This document shows positions 4,830 through 6,076 of a stretch of 6,076 nt of DNA, piece by piece (the first letter of the stretch is position 1; the number at the start of each line of letters is the position of its first letter). The translations under genes and the position numbers were made by a program. Source of the DNA: Bryobacterales bacterium. GTDB lineage: Bacteria; Acidobacteriota; Terriglobia; Bryobacterales; Bryobacteraceae. The stretch spans positions 1-6,076 of the forward strand of contig JADYZL010000196.1 in NCBI GenBank assembly GCA_020853155.1. Reading direction: 5' to 3'. The notes beneath the pieces were generated by a model. It was not told the origin of the DNA, did no database searches, and was given only the letters and a program-made list of their open reading frames with translations.

Positions 4830-6076
4830 CTACGCCGGTGGAACGGCAGACTGCGGAGAAGCGCTCGCATGTGATGTTTCCCCTTGGCCAGCCTGGGCGC
4901 GCGGGGCGCGGCGGGCGCTGAGGATCAGGGCTTTTCGAAGGCTCTTGAGGGAAATGGGCTTCGGCAGGATTTCCTCGAAGGCGTCTCTCCAGCCGGCGAG
5001 CCGGTCGTCCTGTTCATTCGTGGCGGTGCAGAGAATGATGGGCGTGCGCGGGAGATGGTCGCGAAGCTCTTGCTGCCGGATCTTTTCGATTGTGGATAAT
5101 CCATCCATGCCGGGCATGTGCCAATCCATGACGATCCAGGAGTAACGTGCCCTGGAGAAATTGCTCAGTGCATCTTCGCCGCTTGCCACCGCATCGCACG
5201 CAATACCCATTGATCGGAGCATGGATGTGATCACCTTCCGGTTGACGGGGTTATCGTCCGCGATCAGCACCCGGGGCGCGCCTCCGGAGGGCAGGGCCGC
5301 CGCCACACATGCCGCCATGCTCTTGGTGTTGTCCCGCGAGCACGCGTCGCACCCCAGGCCGTCGGGGGCGGCGCAACCGGGCGGAAGCTCCGCCACCGGC
5401 AGGGTGGCGCGCCGCAATTGGAGCAGACCCGCCGGATGAGATTCGGAATTCCGCGGCGCGATGGGCGCTTTCGATGCTTCAGGGAGAGATGCCCGGTTAG
5501 GGCCGGGAGATAGAGAGGCTTTCTCCAGAAGCGAACAGAACAGTTCGGGAAGAAAAGGCTTCGGGTATACCGCGTAGCCAGTTGGAATCTCGCGATTGAG
5601 CGCGTCGGTTTCCCGCTTGCCCGTGGTCAGCAGGATCGCGAGGGCGTCACTGTCCGGTTGGTTCCGTTTCAGCCTTTGGGCGATCTCGAGGCCGTCTCCG
5701 TCAAGGGCGCTATCGATCACCAGGAGGTCCCAGGGATGACGTGCATCCACGGCCCTGAGGGCGGCATGGGCGGTGGAGAGATGAGTCACCCGGCAACCTG
5801 CTCCTTCGAGACGCCGCGCGAGCATTTCACCGGTGATCGCCCGCCGGGTAAGAACCAGCGCGTGGCTGAACAATGGGCGGCTGGAACAGCTTCTGGCTTC
5901 GAGGCCAGGAGGATCGAGTGCGGGCGTGATCGGAAGCTCCACCGTGAACGTGCAGCCGCCACCCGGTGTGTTGGCCACGGAGAGCGTGCCGCCGAACAGG
6001 AGGACGAGATGCTTGGTAATGCTGAGCCCGAGACCCGTGCCCACCGCGGCTTGCGTGCTGGCGTTCTCGCTGCGGA
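4830..6076 (-). CDS. hybrid histidine kinase, C-terminal part with two receiver domains
   Basis: The frame is open to the window edge, so the sensor, the phospho-accepting histidine and most of the ATPase domain lie outside; a GTG at 6044 is internal and not the start. Numbering from that GTG, residues 1-40 finish the HATPase domain: GTGLGLSITKH is the G2 box, then FGGTLSV and GGGCTFTVELP. Receiver-like domain 1 (61-175) keeps Asp111 and Lys162 but lacks the acidic pair at its first strand (HALVLTRR), so it is probably not phosphorylated normally. A linker (176-255) contains cysteines 223, 232, 235 and 246. Receiver 2 (258-373) is canonical: ADDN with Asp263/264, phosphoacceptor Asp307 in MDWHMPGMDG, Thr340 and Lys362 in LPKPIS. 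A low-complexity tail ends at 404. No Hpt or DNA-binding output is present, so phosphate presumably passes to a separate partner. The signal sensed cannot be told from this part. Confidence 0.9.
   Translation of the reverse strand, partial: RSENASTQAAVGTGLGLSITKHLVLLFGGTLSVANTPGGGCTFTVELPITPALDPPGLEARSCSSRPLFSHALVLTRRAITGEMLARRLEGAGCRVTHLSTAHAALRAVDARHPWDLLVIDSALDGDGLEIAQRLKRNQPDSDALAILLTTGKRETDALNREIPTGYAVYPKPFLPELFCSLLEKASLSPGPNRASLPEASKAPIAPRNSESHPAGLLQLRRATLPVAELPPGCAAPDGLGCDACSRDNTKSMAACVAAALPSGGAPRVLIADDNPVNRKVITSMLRSMGIACDAVASGEDALSNFSRARYSWIVMDWHMPGMDGLSTIEKIRQQELRDHLPRTPIILCTATNEQDDRLAGWRDAFEEILPKPISLKSLRKALILSARRAPRAQAGQGETSHASASPQSAVPPA

Noticed and set aside
6042..6044. GTG as start of the histidine kinase gene.
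   Set aside because: It lies inside the ATPase domain just before the GTGLGL box, and the frame stays open to the window edge with ATPase-like sequence (SENASTQAA), so the gene begins outside.

Overview
All recognisable genes in this window lie on the minus strand. It is GC-rich and comes from a heterotrophic bacterium, most likely an acidobacterium of the Solibacter/Bryobacter kind. The main clue is the gene at 2372-3550, which encodes a secreted VWFA-related protein of a family strongly expanded in Acidobacteria. A PfkB kinase with a DRVGSGDSF motif, a Tat-exported GH51 arabinofuranosidase and an S24 peptidase-like protein fit that assignment. It is inferred from protein character, not from a marker gene.

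Layout in transcription order (high to low coordinates). 6076-4830: C-terminal part of a hybrid histidine kinase, cut by the window edge, with the end of the ATPase domain, a degenerate receiver and a canonical receiver. 4829-4683: a terminator-like hairpin directly after the kinase stop, then a possible promoter. 4682-3642: a PfkB-family sugar kinase, most like 2-keto-3-deoxygluconate kinase. 3641-3551: a short spacer holding a perfect TATAAT box. 3550-2372: the VWFA-related protein, with a signal peptide and a Ser/Ala/Pro/Gln linker built from 27-bp tandem repeats. 2371-2171: a non-coding spacer with an 11-bp direct repeat. 2170-1151: a LexA/UmuD-like S24 protein with its catalytic dyad and Ala-Gly cleavage site but no visible DNA-binding domain. 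1150-1037: a short spacer. 1036-1: the N-terminal 345 residues of a GH51 alpha-L-arabinofuranosidase with a twin-arginine signal, cut by the other edge.

The genes share a direction, but each is separated by 91 to 201 bp and several gaps hold promoter- or terminator-like signals, so they look like separate transcription units and not one operon. The sugar kinase (uronate/pectin catabolism) and the arabinofuranosidase (arabinan/arabinoxylan breakdown) both point to plant polysaccharide use. Nothing in the sequence shows that they are co-regulated.

I found no clear new multi-gene system. The least explained item is the S24 protein, an apparently competent self-cleaving protease domain joined to an unrecognised N-terminal domain. 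Smaller points are the degenerate receiver in the kinase, the altered metal site of the VWFA protein and the recent-looking tandem repeats in its linker.
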